In this document: positions 1 to 10,125 of the stretch, one piece after another
Layout: each line of letters starts with the position of its first letter
Position numbering within the stretch: the stretch's first letter is position 1
Assembly: GCA_014653985.1 (NCBI GenBank)
Contig: JACWDT010000003.1
Coordinates: 1-64,000, forward strand
Length of the DNA: 64,000 bases
Source of the DNA: Pelagibacterales bacterium SAG-MED22
Lineage (GTDB): Bacteria > Pseudomonadota > Alphaproteobacteria > Pelagibacterales > Pelagibacteraceae
Direction: 5' to 3'
Position numbers and translations under genes: made by a program
The notes under the pieces: model-generated
Database searches by the model: none
What the model saw: the letters and a program-made list of their open reading frames with translations, nothing else
What the model was told of the DNA's origin: nothing

Positions 1-33
1 CCACTCAGGTTTTTTAATTTTGATTGTTGCATC
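1..33 (-). repeat. 33-bp perfect inverted repeat, outer copy
   Basis: Bases 1-33 are the exact reverse complement of 1052-1084. The match runs to the first base of the window and ends at position 34. It lies where the dihydroorotase reading frame stops looking like dihydroorotase, so it is probably a chimeric contig end and not a natural repeat. Confidence 0.9.
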
Positions 34-162
34 AATGGTTTCTTTAGCATCTTCTGAAATTTGACCAATCAATTGAATTTTTTTGTCTTTTATAGCAACA
101 TCTACTTCCTTTAACTCTCCATCAATGTAACATTTACCATTTCTAATTATAAGATCTAACAT
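1..162 (-). CDS. pyrC: dihydroorotase, N-terminal fragment (runs off window)
   Basis: The 54 codons from the ATG at 160-162 begin MLDLIIRNGKCYIDGELKEV, the usual first beta strand of an amidohydrolase-fold dihydroorotase (pyrimidine synthesis, carbamoyl-aspartate to dihydroorotate). The metal-binding HxH motif would come later and is outside the window. The reading stays dihydroorotase-like to about residue 45 (ETIDAT). It then becomes IKIKKPEW, which is identical to the C-terminus of the neighbouring ygfZ product and not what I expect in this family (normally a V/L-PG segment leading to HxH). The last 11 codons, bases 1-33, are therefore probably an assembly or amplification artefact. The gene is divergent from ygfZ with a 43-base gap. 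Confidence 0.7.
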   Translation of the reverse strand, partial: MLDLIIRNGKCYIDGELKEVDVAIKDKKIQLIGQISEDAKETIDATIKIKKPEW

Positions 163-205
163 TTTAAGAAAATGTTATTATATTACATCTTATAATTAAT
201 CAAAT

Positions 206-1093
206 ATGAATATCAAAAACGTTTACATTTTAGAAGACAGGGCCATTCTTTATATAAATGGAGATGATGGTGTTAGTTTTCTTCAAAATTTAATTAGTAA
301 TGACATTAACAAGGTAAGTGAAACCTACAGTTGCTTTGCATCATTACTATCTCCCCAGGGAAAATTTTTGTATGAATTCATTATAGTTAAACATAAATCA
401 GGTTTCTTAATCGATTGTGAAAAATCTCAAGTGGATGAATTATATAAGCAACTTAGTGTTTACAAATTAAGATCAAAAGTTGAAATTTTAAATCTTAGTA
501 ATGAGTTTGTGGTTGCTGCTTTTAGTTATGAAAAGTTTTTGACCTTTGGTGAAGTACAAGGTATTCCTGGGTTTACATTAAAGTTTAGAGAAGATCCAAT
601 ATTTTTAGATCCTCGTAATAAGAAGTTAGGTGCAAGATTAATTATCAATTTAGAGAAACTCTATTTATCTTTAAAGAAATTAGAATTACATGACGCTGAT
701 ATAAATGAATATTATTCACTGAGTCATAAGCTTGGAATAGTGCCAAAAAACTTAAATCAATTACAAAACAAAGCTTTTGGGATTGAATGTAATTACGATG
801 AACTTAATGGAATTGATTTTAAAAAGGGTTGTTACGTTGGACAAGAAAATACAGCTAGGATTAAACTTAAAAATAAACTTACAAAAAGATTATTACCGAT
901 AAATATTATAAATGGGAAATTGCATGAGGGAGAGGGTATTTTCAATAAAGAAAATGAAATTGGAAAAGTATTGATAAATAATGAATATCCTTTTGCGCTA
1001 ATAAAGTTTCTAGATAAAAATTTTGATGAAGATGCTGAATTCAAAACAAAAGATGCAACAATCAAAATTAAAAAACCTGAGTGGATAGGTTAA
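206..1093 (+). CDS. ygfZ: YgfZ/GcvT-family folate-binding protein
   Basis: This 295-aa protein is of the YgfZ (IBA57-like) family, which supports assembly and repair of certain iron-sulfur enzymes using folate. The family signature KGCYVGQE lies around residues 210-217, with the cysteine present. The N-terminus (YILEDRAILYINGDDGVSFL) matches the aminomethyltransferase-like fold, including the G-D-x-x-x-FLQ segment. It begins with ATG after an AT-rich leader and is divergent from the dihydroorotase gene. The protein ends close to the tRNA-Leu on the opposite strand. Length is normal for alphaproteobacterial YgfZ. Confidence 0.9.
   Translation: MNIKNVYILEDRAILYINGDDGVSFLQNLISNDINKVSETYSCFASLLSPQGKFLYEFIIVKHKSGFLIDCEKSQVDELYKQLSVYKLRSKVEILNLSNEFVVAAFSYEKFLTFGEVQGIPGFTLKFREDPIFLDPRNKKLGARLIINLEKLYLSLKKLELHDADINEYYSLSHKLGIVPKNLNQLQNKAFGIECNYDELNGIDFKKGCYVGQENTARIKLKNKLTKRLLPINIINGKLHEGEGIFNKENEIGKVLINNEYPFALIKFLDKNFDEDAEFKTKDATIKIKKPEWIG
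1052..1084 (+). repeat. 33-bp perfect inverted repeat, inner copy
   Basis: This is the partner of bases 1-33. It encodes the C-terminal residues DATIKIKKPEW of the YgfZ-like protein, where it fits the family's usual lysine-rich end. This copy therefore appears to be the original. Confidence 0.9.
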
Positions 1094-1105
1094 TAATTAA
1101 TTAAT

Positions 1106-1191
1106 TGGTGCGGTCGGAGAGACTCGAACTCTCATGGACTAAGTCCACACGGCCCTCAACCGTGCCTGTCTACCAATTTCAGCACGACCGC
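1106..1191 (-). tRNA. tRNA-Leu (GAG), CCA encoded
   Basis: Read on the minus strand it forms a 7-bp acceptor GCGGTCG/CGACCGC, discriminator A and genomic CCA (1106-1108). The anticodon stem CACGG/CCGTG carries loop TTGAGGG, so the anticodon is GAG. A class II long variable arm is present. The T-arm is GAGAG-TTCGAGT-CTCTC, fully canonical. It lies between ygfZ and nadA, antisense to both. Confidence 0.95.
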
Positions 1192-1246
1192 AATATGTCT
1201 CATAATAAATGAATGACAACTATCTTTCAAATTGGTAAAAAACTGT

Positions 1247-2236
1247 ATGGAATTTACACAAGAAGTAAAGCAAGCAACAGATCCTATTTATCAAAAAATT
1301 TCTAAGGTTATGCCTGAAATTGAGTGGTCAGTTCACGCACCGTATATTCATAAAATTAATAAATTAAAAAAAGACAAGAATGCAGTCATTCTTGCTCATA
1401 ATTATCAAACTCCCGAAATATATCATGGAGTTGCAGATTTTTCTGCAGACTCTTTAGCTTTAGCAATTGAAGCCTCTAAAACTTCAGCAGATATAATTTT
1501 GATGGCTGGGGTTCATTTCATGGCAGAAACTGCAAAATTAATGAGTCCTAAAAAAAAAGTAATTTTACCAGATATGGATGCAGGTTGTTCTTTGTCTTCA
1601 TCAATCACTGGTAAAGATGTTAGGTTATTAAAGGAAAAATATCCAGGTGTCCCAGTTGTTTCATATGTTAACACTTCTGCTGAAGTTAAAGCAGAAACTG
1701 ATGTTTGTTGTACATCAGCGAATGCTGTTAAAATTGTAAAATCCCTTGGAGTTAAAAAAGTAATATTTTTACCTGATGATTACCTTGCAAAATATGTTGC
1801 TTCACAAACTGATGTGGAAATTATTTCGTGGAAAGGTATTTGTATTGTACATGATCAATTTAATGAGCAAGAAATAAACGATATTAGAAAAAATAATCCT
1901 GGAATAAAAATAATTGCACACCCTGAATGTCCTCCGGATGTTATTAAAGCAAGTGATTTTGCAGGTTCTACTTCTGGAATGATTAATTATGTTAAAGATA
2001 ACCAGCCTAAGAAAGTTATGATGGTTACTGAATGCTCTATGAGTGATAACATTGAAGTTGAAAATCCTAATGTTGAATTTATCAAGCCTTGTAATATGTG
2101 TCCTCATATGAAAAAAATTACTCTTCCAAAAATTTTAGATTGTTTAGAAAATGAAACAGGTGAAATAATTATGGATAAAGAGACTATCGATAAAGCAAGA
2201 ATTTCAGTAGAGAAAATGGCAGCTATCGGCAGATAA
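1247..2236 (+). CDS. nadA: quinolinate synthase A
   Basis: NadA is a [4Fe-4S] enzyme that condenses iminoaspartate with dihydroxyacetone phosphate to quinolinate in de novo NAD synthesis. The 329-aa reading has the AHNYQ motif near the N-terminus. The expected cluster cysteines are visible in DAGCSLSS, HPECPPDV and KPCNMCPHM. I prefer the ATG at 1247 (MEFTQEVKQ); an in-frame TTG at 1232 would add only five residues. nadC follows after 3 bases, so the two are almost certainly one operon. No nadB (aspartate oxidase) is in the window, so the source of iminoaspartate is not shown here. Confidence 0.97.
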   Translation: MEFTQEVKQATDPIYQKISKVMPEIEWSVHAPYIHKINKLKKDKNAVILAHNYQTPEIYHGVADFSADSLALAIEASKTSADIILMAGVHFMAETAKLMSPKKKVILPDMDAGCSLSSSITGKDVRLLKEKYPGVPVVSYVNTSAEVKAETDVCCTSANAVKIVKSLGVKKVIFLPDDYLAKYVASQTDVEIISWKGICIVHDQFNEQEINDIRKNNPGIKIIAHPECPPDVIKASDFAGSTSGMINYVKDNQPKKVMMVTECSMSDNIEVENPNVEFIKPCNMCPHMKKITLPKILDCLENETGEIIMDKETIDKARISVEKMAAIGR

Positions 2237-2239
2237 TAA

Positions 2240-3073
2240 GTGTCAAAAATTAAACTTAGCAAAGAATTTATTCGCAATACCGTCAAGCTTGCATTAAATG
2301 AGGATCTCTATCCTTCTGGGGATATAACTTCAAGTTTAGTTAAAAATGATAAATTTGTAGTTGTTAAACTTGTATCAAATCAAAACGCAATTATTGGTGG
2401 ATTGTTGTTCGCAAAGCAAGCCTTTGCACTAATTGACAATAAGATTAGATTTATAGTTAAAAAAAAAGATGGTTCAAAGGTAAAAAGAGGTTCTCTTATT
2501 GCTTTAATTAAAGGAAAAGCAAAAAATATATTAATTGCCGAAAGAGTTGCCCTTAATTTTTTATCTCACATATCTGGTATAGCAACTAAAACTAATCAAT
2601 TTTGTACACTTGCCGGAAAAAAAACTAAAATTTGTTGTACAAGAAAAACTATTCCAAATTTAAGAGTAATTCAAAAATATGCTGTTAAATTAGGAGGTGG
2701 AACAAATCATCGATTTAATCTAAGTGATGAATATTTAATTAAAGATAATCATATAGCTAGTTCTGATTTAAAAACTTTAGTGTCAAAAGCTATTAAAAAT
2801 AAAAAAGGTAGAAAAATTACAGTCGAAGTAGATAATATCAATCAACTAAAATCAATAATGGGGCTTAAGTTTAATAACGTATTATTTGATAATATGAGCA
2901 TTAAAAGTTTGAAAAAAGGAGTCAAAATATCAAATAAACAATATGAAACTGAGGCTTCAGGAAATATAAGTTTAAAAACAGTAAAGTCTGTTGCAGCAAC
3001 TGGTGTTAATAGAATTTCTGTAGGATCTATTACTCATAGTGCTCCAGCAGTTGATCTAAAATTTGAAATTTAA
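2240..3073 (+). CDS. nadC: nicotinate-nucleotide pyrophosphorylase (quinolinate phosphoribosyltransferase)
   Basis: NadC converts quinolinate and PRPP to nicotinate mononucleotide, the step directly after NadA. The 277-aa protein carries the family block CTRKTIPNLR followed by GGGTNHRFNLSDEYLIKDNH, which forms the substrate and PRPP site. EVDN and LFDNMS, further on, are the conserved acidic segments of the barrel. It starts with GTG 3 bases after the nadA stop, which supports translational coupling. Its 3' end overlaps the convergent MazG-like gene by 4 bases. Confidence 0.96.
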   Translation: MSKIKLSKEFIRNTVKLALNEDLYPSGDITSSLVKNDKFVVVKLVSNQNAIIGGLLFAKQAFALIDNKIRFIVKKKDGSKVKRGSLIALIKGKAKNILIAERVALNFLSHISGIATKTNQFCTLAGKKTKICCTRKTIPNLRVIQKYAVKLGGGTNHRFNLSDEYLIKDNHIASSDLKTLVSKAIKNKKGRKITVEVDNINQLKSIMGLKFNNVLFDNMSIKSLKKGVKISNKQYETEASGNISLKTVKSVAATGVNRISVGSITHSAPAVDLKFEI

Positions 3074-3441
3074 GATACAAATTTAGAAAGATCAGGTTTG
3101 AAATAATTTGGTCCTTTCATCACTTTCCCTGCATCATTGTATATAGGTTTTCCATTTTCATCTAACTTGCTCATATTTGAATTTTGAACCTCTTCAAAAC
3201 ATTTATCTAAGTCAATTCCAAATGCGTGCCCTGCCCCATAAGTAACATATAAAATATCAGTTAAAGCATCAGCTACTTCTAATAAATCATTTTTACTCAT
3301 AGCATCTGTTAGTTCTTCTAATTCCTCCTTAATAAGATCTACCCTTAATTTATTGATTTTGTCTGTACTAAATGAAGGCTCTGTCTTGACTTCTTGGCCA
3401 AAAGTTTTCATGAAAGTTCCTACTTTGCTAAAATTCGACAT
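3070..3441 (-). CDS. MazG-like nucleotide pyrophosphohydrolase
   Basis: This 123-aa, single-domain all-alpha NTP pyrophosphohydrolase belongs to the MazG / phosphoribosyl-ATP pyrophosphohydrolase-like superfamily. The metal-binding pattern EELEEL followed about 15 residues later by EVADALTD (ExxxxxxD) is present. The remainder (AGHAFGIDLDKCFEEVQNSN and a C-terminal GKVMKGPNYFKPD) resembles small phage- and bacterial-type MazG-like proteins. A house-cleaning role on modified nucleotides is family inference; the substrate is unknown. It is convergent with nadC and divergent from fumC. Confidence 0.8.
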   Translation of the reverse strand: MSNFSKVGTFMKTFGQEVKTEPSFSTDKINKLRVDLIKEELEELTDAMSKNDLLEVADALTDILYVTYGAGHAFGIDLDKCFEEVQNSNMSKLDENGKPIYNDAGKVMKGPNYFKPDLSKFVS

Positions 3442-3508
3442 ATTGCTCCTGTATGTTTTTAAAAATTTATTGTATATTTATAATTATTTGTAACTTAGAA
3501 ATTAATCA

Positions 3509-4897
3509 ATGAAATTAAGAAAAGAATTCGATAGCATTGGAAGTGTCAATGTTCCTAATGATAAATTATGGGGAGCATCTACCCAAAGATCAAATAAATT
3601 TTTTAATATTGGCAAAATTTTAGTAAATATTTCCATCATCAAATCTATTGCGATCATTAAAAGATCTGCAGCAATAGTTCATGCAAAAGACAAATTAATT
3701 GATAACAAAATTTCTAAAGCAATCATTAGAGCTTCAGATGAGGTAATTAAAGGTAAGTTGGATGATAATTTCCCGTTAAAAGTCTGGCAAACAGGTTCTG
3801 GAACACAAACAAACATGAATGTTAATGAAGTTATTGCTAATCGTGCGATAGAAATTATGGGTGGAAAAAAAGGTTCAAAGAAACCCGTTCATCCAAATGA
3901 TCATGTAAACAAATCACAATCTACAAATGATGTTTTTCCAACTGCAATGCATATTTCCGTTGCAAAAGAAACGTTAAGTAAATTGTTACCAAACTTAAAG
4001 ATTTTAGAAAAAGAATTAAATAAAAAATCTAAAGAATTTAAAAATATAGTAAAAATTGGGCGAACCCATCTTCAAGATGCAACTCCTATTTCTTTAGGTC
4101 AAGAATTTTCAGGATATCACACTCAAGTTAAAAAAAGTATAGAAAGAATTGAATTTGCCTTAAAGGAAATTTTTTTTCTTGCTCAAGGTGGAACAGCGGT
4201 TGGAACAGGAATAAATTCTAAAAAAAACTTTGATAAAAAAATAGTAAAAGAGATCACAAAATTTACAAAAATAAAATTTAAACCTGCACCAAATAAATTT
4301 GCTGAACTTGCAGCGCATGATGCGATAGTTGGTTTTTCTGGAACATTGAATACTTGTGCGGTAGCTTTAATGAAAATATCAAATGATATTAGATTTCTAG
4401 GTTCAGGTCCTAGAGCAGGTTATGGAGAATTAATACTACCAGAAAATGAGCCTGGTTCATCAATTATGCCAGGTAAAGTTAACCCCACTCAATGTGAAGC
4501 TGTTACAATGGTTTGTGTAAAAGTTATTGGAAACCACAATGGCATAACAATGGCTGGATCTCATGGACATTTTGAATTGAATGTTTTTAAACCTTTGATT
4601 GCACATAATATTTTGCAATCGATAGATCTAATAGCTGACAGTACCAAAAATTTTGCTCTTTATTGTGTTAAGGGAATAAAAGCGAATAAGAAGAAAATAC
4701 AGGAACACTTAGATAATTCTTTAATGCTTGTTACGGCACTTGCACCTCATATCGGCTACGACAATGCTGCTAAAATTGCGAAGACTGCTCTTAAAAACAA
4801 TACTACTCTAAAATATGAAACATTAAAAACAGGGCTAATCACAGAAAAAGATTATAAAAAAATAGTTGATCCTAAAAAGATGATCTATCCAGAGTAA
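3509..4897 (+). CDS. fumC: fumarate hydratase, class II
   Basis: FumC interconverts fumarate and malate in the TCA cycle and, unlike class I, needs no iron-sulfur cluster. The 462-aa protein has the superfamily signature [16 protein letters not shown] at roughly residues 320-335. The active-site segments [26 protein letters not shown] and [16 protein letters not shown] are also present. The length is standard. The final codons overlap the 3' end of the convergent AsmA-like gene by 13 bases. Confidence 0.97.
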   Translation: MKLRKEFDSIGSVNVPNDKLWGASTQRSNKFFNIGKILVNISIIKSIAIIKRSAAIVHAKDKLIDNKISKAIIRASDEVIKGKLDDNFPLKVWQTGSGTQTNMNVNEVIANRAIEIMGGKKGSKKPVHPNDHVNKSQSTNDVFPTAMHISVAKETLSKLLPNLKILEKELNKKSKEFKNIVKIGRTHLQDATPISLGQEFSGYHTQVKKSIERIEFALKEIFFLAQGGTAVGTGINSKKNFDKKIVKEITKFTKIKFKPAPNKFAELAAHDAIVGFSGTLNTCAVALMKISNDIRFLGSGPRAGYGELILPENEPGSSIMPGKVNPTQCEAVTMVCVKVIGNHNGITMAGSHGHFELNVFKPLIAHNILQSIDLIADSTKNFALYCVKGIKANKKKIQEHLDNSLMLVTALAPHIGYDNAAKIAKTALKNNTTLKYETLKTGLITEKDYKKIVDPKKMIYPE

Positions 4898-6375
4898 GAT
4901 TTTAGTAGATCATTAATCATATTTTTTAAAAATATTTTATTTTGCATACTTGAACCACGAAAATAAATATTATTTAATTTACTGTTAACTTTTTGATTAT
5001 ATTTTCCATCAATCATAATATCACTAAGAATTATTGCTTTTTCATCAAATGAATAAGAAAAACTTAAATCGATCGTTTTTATATTTTTTCTAAAATTTTT
5101 AGGTGTTAATAAAAATTTATAAATATTTTTAGCATTCGTTATCTTTATTTTTGATTTTCCGTCTAAAAACAGTTTGCCATCCCTAACAAAAATTAATGTA
5201 TCAGTTAATTTTATAAGTGAATTATCTCTCCATTCTAGTTTAGTATCATCTATATCAATTAGACCATCTTGAATTTTAGATTTTAAAAAAAGATTTATAA
5301 AATTCCTGTTATTTTTAATTTTGTTTGCTGTGATATTTAATTTAAAGTCTAAATTTTTATTATTAAAAATTTCAGTTTTTAATAATTCTGCAACGATTGC
5401 GTTTGTACTAAATAGATAAGAAAAATTTATTTCTTCCGTGTCTCCTTCAATAGAAGAATAAAAAGGTTTAAAATTAAATTTTCCTTTATATAAAAATTTT
5501 TTATTTTCTATTTTGTCAGAATAGTCAAATTCAAAGAAATTTTTATTAGTTTTATAATTTATTAAGCTTTTATCTGAGTTAAATAACAAAGCAGCTGAAC
5601 CTATATTAATATCATTTTCATAATTAAATATATTTTCGATTTGAAATTTTACAAAATCAAAATCTAATTTTGTATATATTTTTTTCTCGTCTTGATGGTC
5701 TATTACCTTTAAAGAAAAAGGAGTATTAAATATTTCATTTTCTGAGTAAAGAATATTTTTTAATTCATTTGGGTCATAATAATATTTTAAATTCTTTATT
5801 ATGTTAATAAATAAAATTTCATTCTCTGAATCTCTAAAAAAAATATTACTTTTTTTTATATTTAAATTAGCATCTAAAAAATTATTATCTAAAAGTTTTA
5901 TAAAGAAATCGCTATTTTTAATATTTAATTCAAAATTTGTATTCTCTAGGATTACTTCATTAATATTAATATTCTTTAGAGAAAACAAATTATCTAAAGA
6001 AACATAGATTTTTAATTTATCTATTTCTGCAATTTTATTTTGATTTTCAAGAATAGAAGACTCATGACTCACAAAATGTGGTCGTGGGAAAAAATTATAA
6101 TTTAACTTTTGAGTGAAATAAAAATCTAAGTTGAATTTATTTAACAGTTCATTTTTTAATTCTTTGGAAATATTAACCTGTTTATAAAAAGTTGGCACTA
6201 AAAGGTAAGAAAAAAATAAAAAAAAAAGTGCGACAAATGTAAGGATAAATTTATTATTGCTTGCTATAGTTTTTAAATTATCAAATTTTAACTTGTTTAA
6301 ATTTCGCTCTAATAGACTATTAATTGACTTATTAATGTTTTTTAAATTTTTAACAAATGAGTTTGGCTTGGTCAT
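4885..6375 (-). CDS. AsmA-like membrane-anchored protein
   Basis: This 496-aa protein has one strong N-terminal transmembrane segment (about residues 45-65, [19 protein letters not shown]). Beyond it lies a long beta-rich, low-complexity periplasmic region. The placement of [17 protein letters not shown] and the phrase '[26 protein letters not shown]' in two halves (about residues 120-150) match the N-terminal module of AsmA/AsmA-like proteins, thought to help move lipids to the outer membrane. I chose ATG at 6375 (MTKPNSF); a TTG three codons upstream is possible. The assignment rests on weak motifs and topology. Confidence 0.6.
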   Translation of the reverse strand: MTKPNSFVKNLKNINKSINSLLERNLNKLKFDNLKTIASNNKFILTFVALFFLFFSYLLVPTFYKQVNISKELKNELLNKFNLDFYFTQKLNYNFFPRPHFVSHESSILENQNKIAEIDKLKIYVSLDNLFSLKNININEVILENTNFELNIKNSDFFIKLLDNNFLDANLNIKKSNIFFRDSENEILFINIIKNLKYYYDPNELKNILYSENEIFNTPFSLKVIDHQDEKKIYTKLDFDFVKFQIENIFNYENDINIGSAALLFNSDKSLINYKTNKNFFEFDYSDKIENKKFLYKGKFNFKPFYSSIEGDTEEINFSYLFSTNAIVAELLKTEIFNNKNLDFKLNITANKIKNNRNFINLFLKSKIQDGLIDIDDTKLEWRDNSLIKLTDTLIFVRDGKLFLDGKSKIKITNAKNIYKFLLTPKNFRKNIKTIDLSFSYSFDEKAIILSDIMIDGKYNQKVNSKLNNIYFRGSSMQNKIFLKNMINDLLKSYSG

Positions 6376-6409
6376 TTTGATCAAATGATCTTATAAAGTA
6401 TTATTTTAA

Positions 6410-8446
6410 ATGATAAACAAAGATTATCTGGAAAATTTGAATGAACCTCAAAAAGAGGCTGTATTGCACCTAGATGGCCCACTTTTAATTGTTGCTGGCG
6501 CTGGTTCAGGTAAAACTAAAGTTTTAACCTCTAGAATTGCCAATATTATTAAAGAAAAAAAAGCATTTCCTAATCAAATTTTAGCAGTAACTTTTACAAA
6601 TAAAGCTGCAAAAGAAATGCAAAATAGAGTAAGTAATATTTTGGGTGCAGCTGCAATCGGACTTTCTTGGCTTGGAACCTTTCATTCAATTTGCGCGAAG
6701 CTTCTTAGAAAACATGCATCCGCTGCAAACCTAAATTCAAATTTCACAATAATAGATACAGATGATCAAATAAGATTAATTAAAAATATTTGTAAAGCTG
6801 AGAATGTAGATATTAAACAATTATCACCAAGATTTATATTGGCAATTATAGATCGTTGGAAAAACAAAGGATATTATCCCTCAGAGGTCATTATTAACAA
6901 AAAAGATATTTATGAAAAAACTATTTTGCCTCTATACAAAATATATCAACAAAAATTAACTGACTTAAATTCGTGTGACTTTGGCGATTTAATTTTACAT
7001 ACTGTTAAAATCTTAGAGAATTATTCTGATATAAGAGAAATTTATTCTAAAAATTTCAAATATATTCTTGTTGATGAATACCAAGATACAAATTTTATTC
7101 AAAGTAGATGGCTAAATCTTTTATCTGAAAAAAATAAAAATATATGCTGTGTTGGTGATGATGATCAATCTATATACAGTTGGCGAGGAGCTGAAATTAA
7201 AAATTTTCTTGAATTTGACCAAGTTTACGAAAATACAAAAGTTATAAGACTTGAACAAAATTATAGGTCTTCACAGAATATTTTATCTGTGGCTTCCAAT
7301 CTTATTGCAAACAATCAAAATCGAGTCGGAAAAAATTTGACCACTACAATGGAAGAAGGAGATTTAGTTCAATTAAACTGTTTTAAAAATGGTAAAGATG
7401 AAGCTATTGGGGTTTCAGATGAAATTGAAAAAAAAATTAAAAAAAAGTTTTCCTACAATAATGTTGCAATTCTGGTTAGAGCCATTTTTCAAACTCGAGA
7501 ATTTGAAGAAAGGTTTCTTAAAATTGGAATGCCTTATAGAATTTTAGGAGGAACTAAATTTTATGAAAGAGCAGAAATTAAAGATTGTGTTGCTTATCTT
7601 AGGTTGATTCACCAAGAAAAAGACGATTTAGCTTTTGAAAGAATCGTAAACAACCCCAAAAGAGCAATAGGAGATAGTACCCTAAAAAATATTCATGAAT
7701 TTGCAAAAGTAAATAATTTAAATTTAGAAAGAGCATCTATTAAGATGTTAGAACAAAATCTTATTAAGCCAAAAGCAAAAATTGGTTTGGGCTTTTTTAT
7801 TAATTCTTTAAATAAATGGAGAAATGATTTGGAAATTAAAAAATCAAATCATGTCAAATTATTACAAATTGTGCTGGACGAGTCAGGTTATTCAGCAATG
7901 CTTAAAAATAAAAAAGATTTAGATAACGAAAATAGACTAGAGAATATCAAAGAATTACTAAGTGCTATGAAGGAATTTGATAATTTGGAAAGTTTTTTAG
8001 AGCATGTCTCACTAGCAACCTCGGTAGATCAGGAATGGGATGGAGAAAAAGTTAATATGATGACAATGCATGCTGCAAAAGGTTTAGAATTTGATGTAGT
8101 TTTTTTACCTGGCTGGGAAGAAGGATTATTCCCACACCAAAAATCTATTGAAGAAAAGGGCCAAAAAGGCCTCGAAGAGGAAAGAAGGCTTGCTTATGTT
8201 GGGATAACTAGAGCTAAACAAAAAGCTATAATTTCATTTTCAATGAATAGATTTTATCAAGGCGACTGGATTGACAGTATGGCGTCAAGATTTATTGAGG
8301 AGTTACCAGAAAAAAATTTAGAAAAAAATTCATTTTTTGATGATGAAGCTAATACTGAAGAGGATTTTGATTTTAACCAAGATTTTGAGTTAGAAGAAGG
8401 AACCAGAAGTCCAGGATGGATACGATACCAAAAAAGAATAAAGTGA
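6410..8446 (+). CDS. uvrD: ATP-dependent 3'-5' DNA helicase UvrD/PcrA
   Basis: This superfamily 1A helicase acts in nucleotide-excision and mismatch repair and in removing RecA filaments. The 678-aa protein shows the N-terminal Q motif (LNEPQKEAV), Walker A AGAGSGKT (residues 29-36), motif Ia AVTFTNKAA, Walker B VDEYQDTN, motif III GDDDQSIYSWRGA, motif IV LEQNYRSS, motif V MTMHAAKGLEF and motif VI EERRLAYVGITRAK. It overlaps the next gene by one base (TGATG). uvrB and uvrC are also in the window, at 53-58 kb. Confidence 0.97.
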   Translation: MINKDYLENLNEPQKEAVLHLDGPLLIVAGAGSGKTKVLTSRIANIIKEKKAFPNQILAVTFTNKAAKEMQNRVSNILGAAAIGLSWLGTFHSICAKLLRKHASAANLNSNFTIIDTDDQIRLIKNICKAENVDIKQLSPRFILAIIDRWKNKGYYPSEVIINKKDIYEKTILPLYKIYQQKLTDLNSCDFGDLILHTVKILENYSDIREIYSKNFKYILVDEYQDTNFIQSRWLNLLSEKNKNICCVGDDDQSIYSWRGAEIKNFLEFDQVYENTKVIRLEQNYRSSQNILSVASNLIANNQNRVGKNLTTTMEEGDLVQLNCFKNGKDEAIGVSDEIEKKIKKKFSYNNVAILVRAIFQTREFEERFLKIGMPYRILGGTKFYERAEIKDCVAYLRLIHQEKDDLAFERIVNNPKRAIGDSTLKNIHEFAKVNNLNLERASIKMLEQNLIKPKAKIGLGFFINSLNKWRNDLEIKKSNHVKLLQIVLDESGYSAMLKNKKDLDNENRLENIKELLSAMKEFDNLESFLEHVSLATSVDQEWDGEKVNMMTMHAAKGLEFDVVFLPGWEEGLFPHQKSIEEKGQKGLEEERRLAYVGITRAKQKAIISFSMNRFYQGDWIDSMASRFIEELPEKNLEKNSFFDDEANTEEDFDFNQDFELEEGTRSPGWIRYQKRIK

Positions 8447-10125
8447 TGAATAAAATTAAGATTTTAAGAAATAAATTAAAACTACACAACATAGATGGAT
8501 ATGTTATTCCAAAAAATGATGATTATTTTACTGAATATTCTAAAATTAACAGACTTAAAATAATATCAAATTTTAGTGGATCTGCCGGATTTGCAATAAT
8601 TTTAAAAAATAAAAATTACTTGTTTACTGACGGTAGATACACAATTCAAAGTCAGATTGAATGTGGTAAAAATTTTAAAATAATTGGTATTGAAAAATTA
8701 GTTAATTGTAATTTATTTAAAAATCTTACTCTAGGTATTGATCCAAAACTTTTTACTCATAAACAAATTAAAAAATTTTTCTTAAAATTTAATTATATAA
8801 AATTTATCAATGAAAACTTAATAGATCAAATAGAAAAATTTAAAGTCACTGATACACATCCATTTTTTCATTTAAATAAAAATATTGTTGGGGAAAGTCA
8901 AAATTCTAAATTAAATAAAATTTCAAGATATTTAAAAAAAAATAAGTCTGATTATTTATTTATCAGTGCACCAGAGAATGTAGCATGGACTTTAAATATA
9001 AGGGGTAAAGACGGGCCAAATACACCTATGCCTAACTCAAGATTGATAGTTAGCAAAACAAAAAAAATTTATTTGATGGCTAATAAAATAAAATGTAAAA
9101 AAATAATTAATCAAAAAATTATAAATTCTAATCAAATTATAGATTTAAAAGAAATTTCAAAATTAAAAGGTAATAGTTTTATAATTGATGAAAATACTTG
9201 TTCTATTTATTTTGAAAATTTAATTAAATCAAAATTTAAAATTAAAAAAAAAGAAGATCCAATTTATAATTTTAAATCAATTAAAAATAAGACTGAAATC
9301 AGTAATATGATAAAATCGCATATATCTGATGGTGCAGCACTAACCAAATTTTTATATTGGATGAAGAATAGTAATAAAAAATATATCACCGAAATACAGG
9401 CACAAAACAAATTAGAAAAATTTAGAAAGCAAAACAAAAATTATCTTTATCCAAGTTTTGATACAATTGCTGGAACTGGAAAAAATGGAGCAATAGTTCA
9501 TTATAGAGCGAAACCAGATAGTTGTCAGATTATAAGAAAAAAAGATATATTTTTATGTGACTCAGGTGGACAATACAAATATGGAACAACAGACGTTACT
9601 AGAACTCTTTGTTTCTCTAAGCAAAGCCAAAATATTAAAAATATTTATACCAAAGTTTTAAAAGGACACATTGCCGTAGCAACTTCGGATTTAACAAAAA
9701 ACGATATTGGAAAAAAAATTGACATTAGAGCAAGAAAATTCCTTAAAAAGAGTAACTTAGATTATGCCCATGGAACTGGCCACGGGGTTGGGTTTTTTCT
9801 TAACGTCCATGAAGGTCCACAGTCAATATCCAAAGTAAACAAGGTAAAAATTAAAGAGGGTATGATTTTAAGTAATGAACCTGGCTTTTACAAAAAAAAT
9901 CAATTTGGAATTCGTATTGAAAATTTAGTCTACGTCAAAAGGCTAAATAAAAAATTATTTTTTGAAAATTTGACATTGGCACCAATTGAAAAAGATTTAA
10001 TCAATTTTAAATTGCTAACAAACTTTGAAAAAAATTATTTATTTAAATATCATTTAAATGTGTATTCTAAAATATCAAAATATTTAACTGCGAATGAAAA
10101 AAAGTGGTTAGCTAGTCTTATTTAA
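8446..10125 (+). CDS. pepP: Xaa-Pro aminopeptidase (M24B family, long form)
   Basis: This metallopeptidase removes an N-terminal residue preceding proline. The catalytic M24 domain fills the C-terminal half, with metal ligands visible in DSGGQYKYGTTDVTRT, GHGVGFFLNVHEGP, SNEPGFY and GIRIENLV. Two creatinase-like N-terminal domains precede it, giving the three-domain aminopeptidase P form. I chose ATG at 8446, which shares its A with the uvrD stop codon; the reading frame also contains an ATG ten codons upstream, inside uvrD. The 3' end overlaps the convergent ligA by 18 bases. The symbol is by family and not by orthology test. Confidence 0.88.
   Translation: MNKIKILRNKLKLHNIDGYVIPKNDDYFTEYSKINRLKIISNFSGSAGFAIILKNKNYLFTDGRYTIQSQIECGKNFKIIGIEKLVNCNLFKNLTLGIDPKLFTHKQIKKFFLKFNYIKFINENLIDQIEKFKVTDTHPFFHLNKNIVGESQNSKLNKISRYLKKNKSDYLFISAPENVAWTLNIRGKDGPNTPMPNSRLIVSKTKKIYLMANKIKCKKIINQKIINSNQIIDLKEISKLKGNSFIIDENTCSIYFENLIKSKFKIKKKEDPIYNFKSIKNKTEISNMIKSHISDGAALTKFLYWMKNSNKKYITEIQAQNKLEKFRKQNKNYLYPSFDTIAGTGKNGAIVHYRAKPDSCQIIRKKDIFLCDSGGQYKYGTTDVTRTLCFSKQSQNIKNIYTKVLKGHIAVATSDLTKNDIGKKIDIRARKFLKKSNLDYAHGTGHGVGFFLNVHEGPQSISKVNKVKIKEGMILSNEPGFYKKNQFGIRIENLVYVKRLNKKLFFENLTLAPIEKDLINFKLLTNFEKNYLFKYHLNVYSKISKYLTANEKKWLASLI

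Noticed and set aside
1802..2107. 101-aa minus-strand frame inside nadA
   Set aside because: It is a shadow of a well-conserved gene; the composition is histidine/asparagine-rich nonsense.
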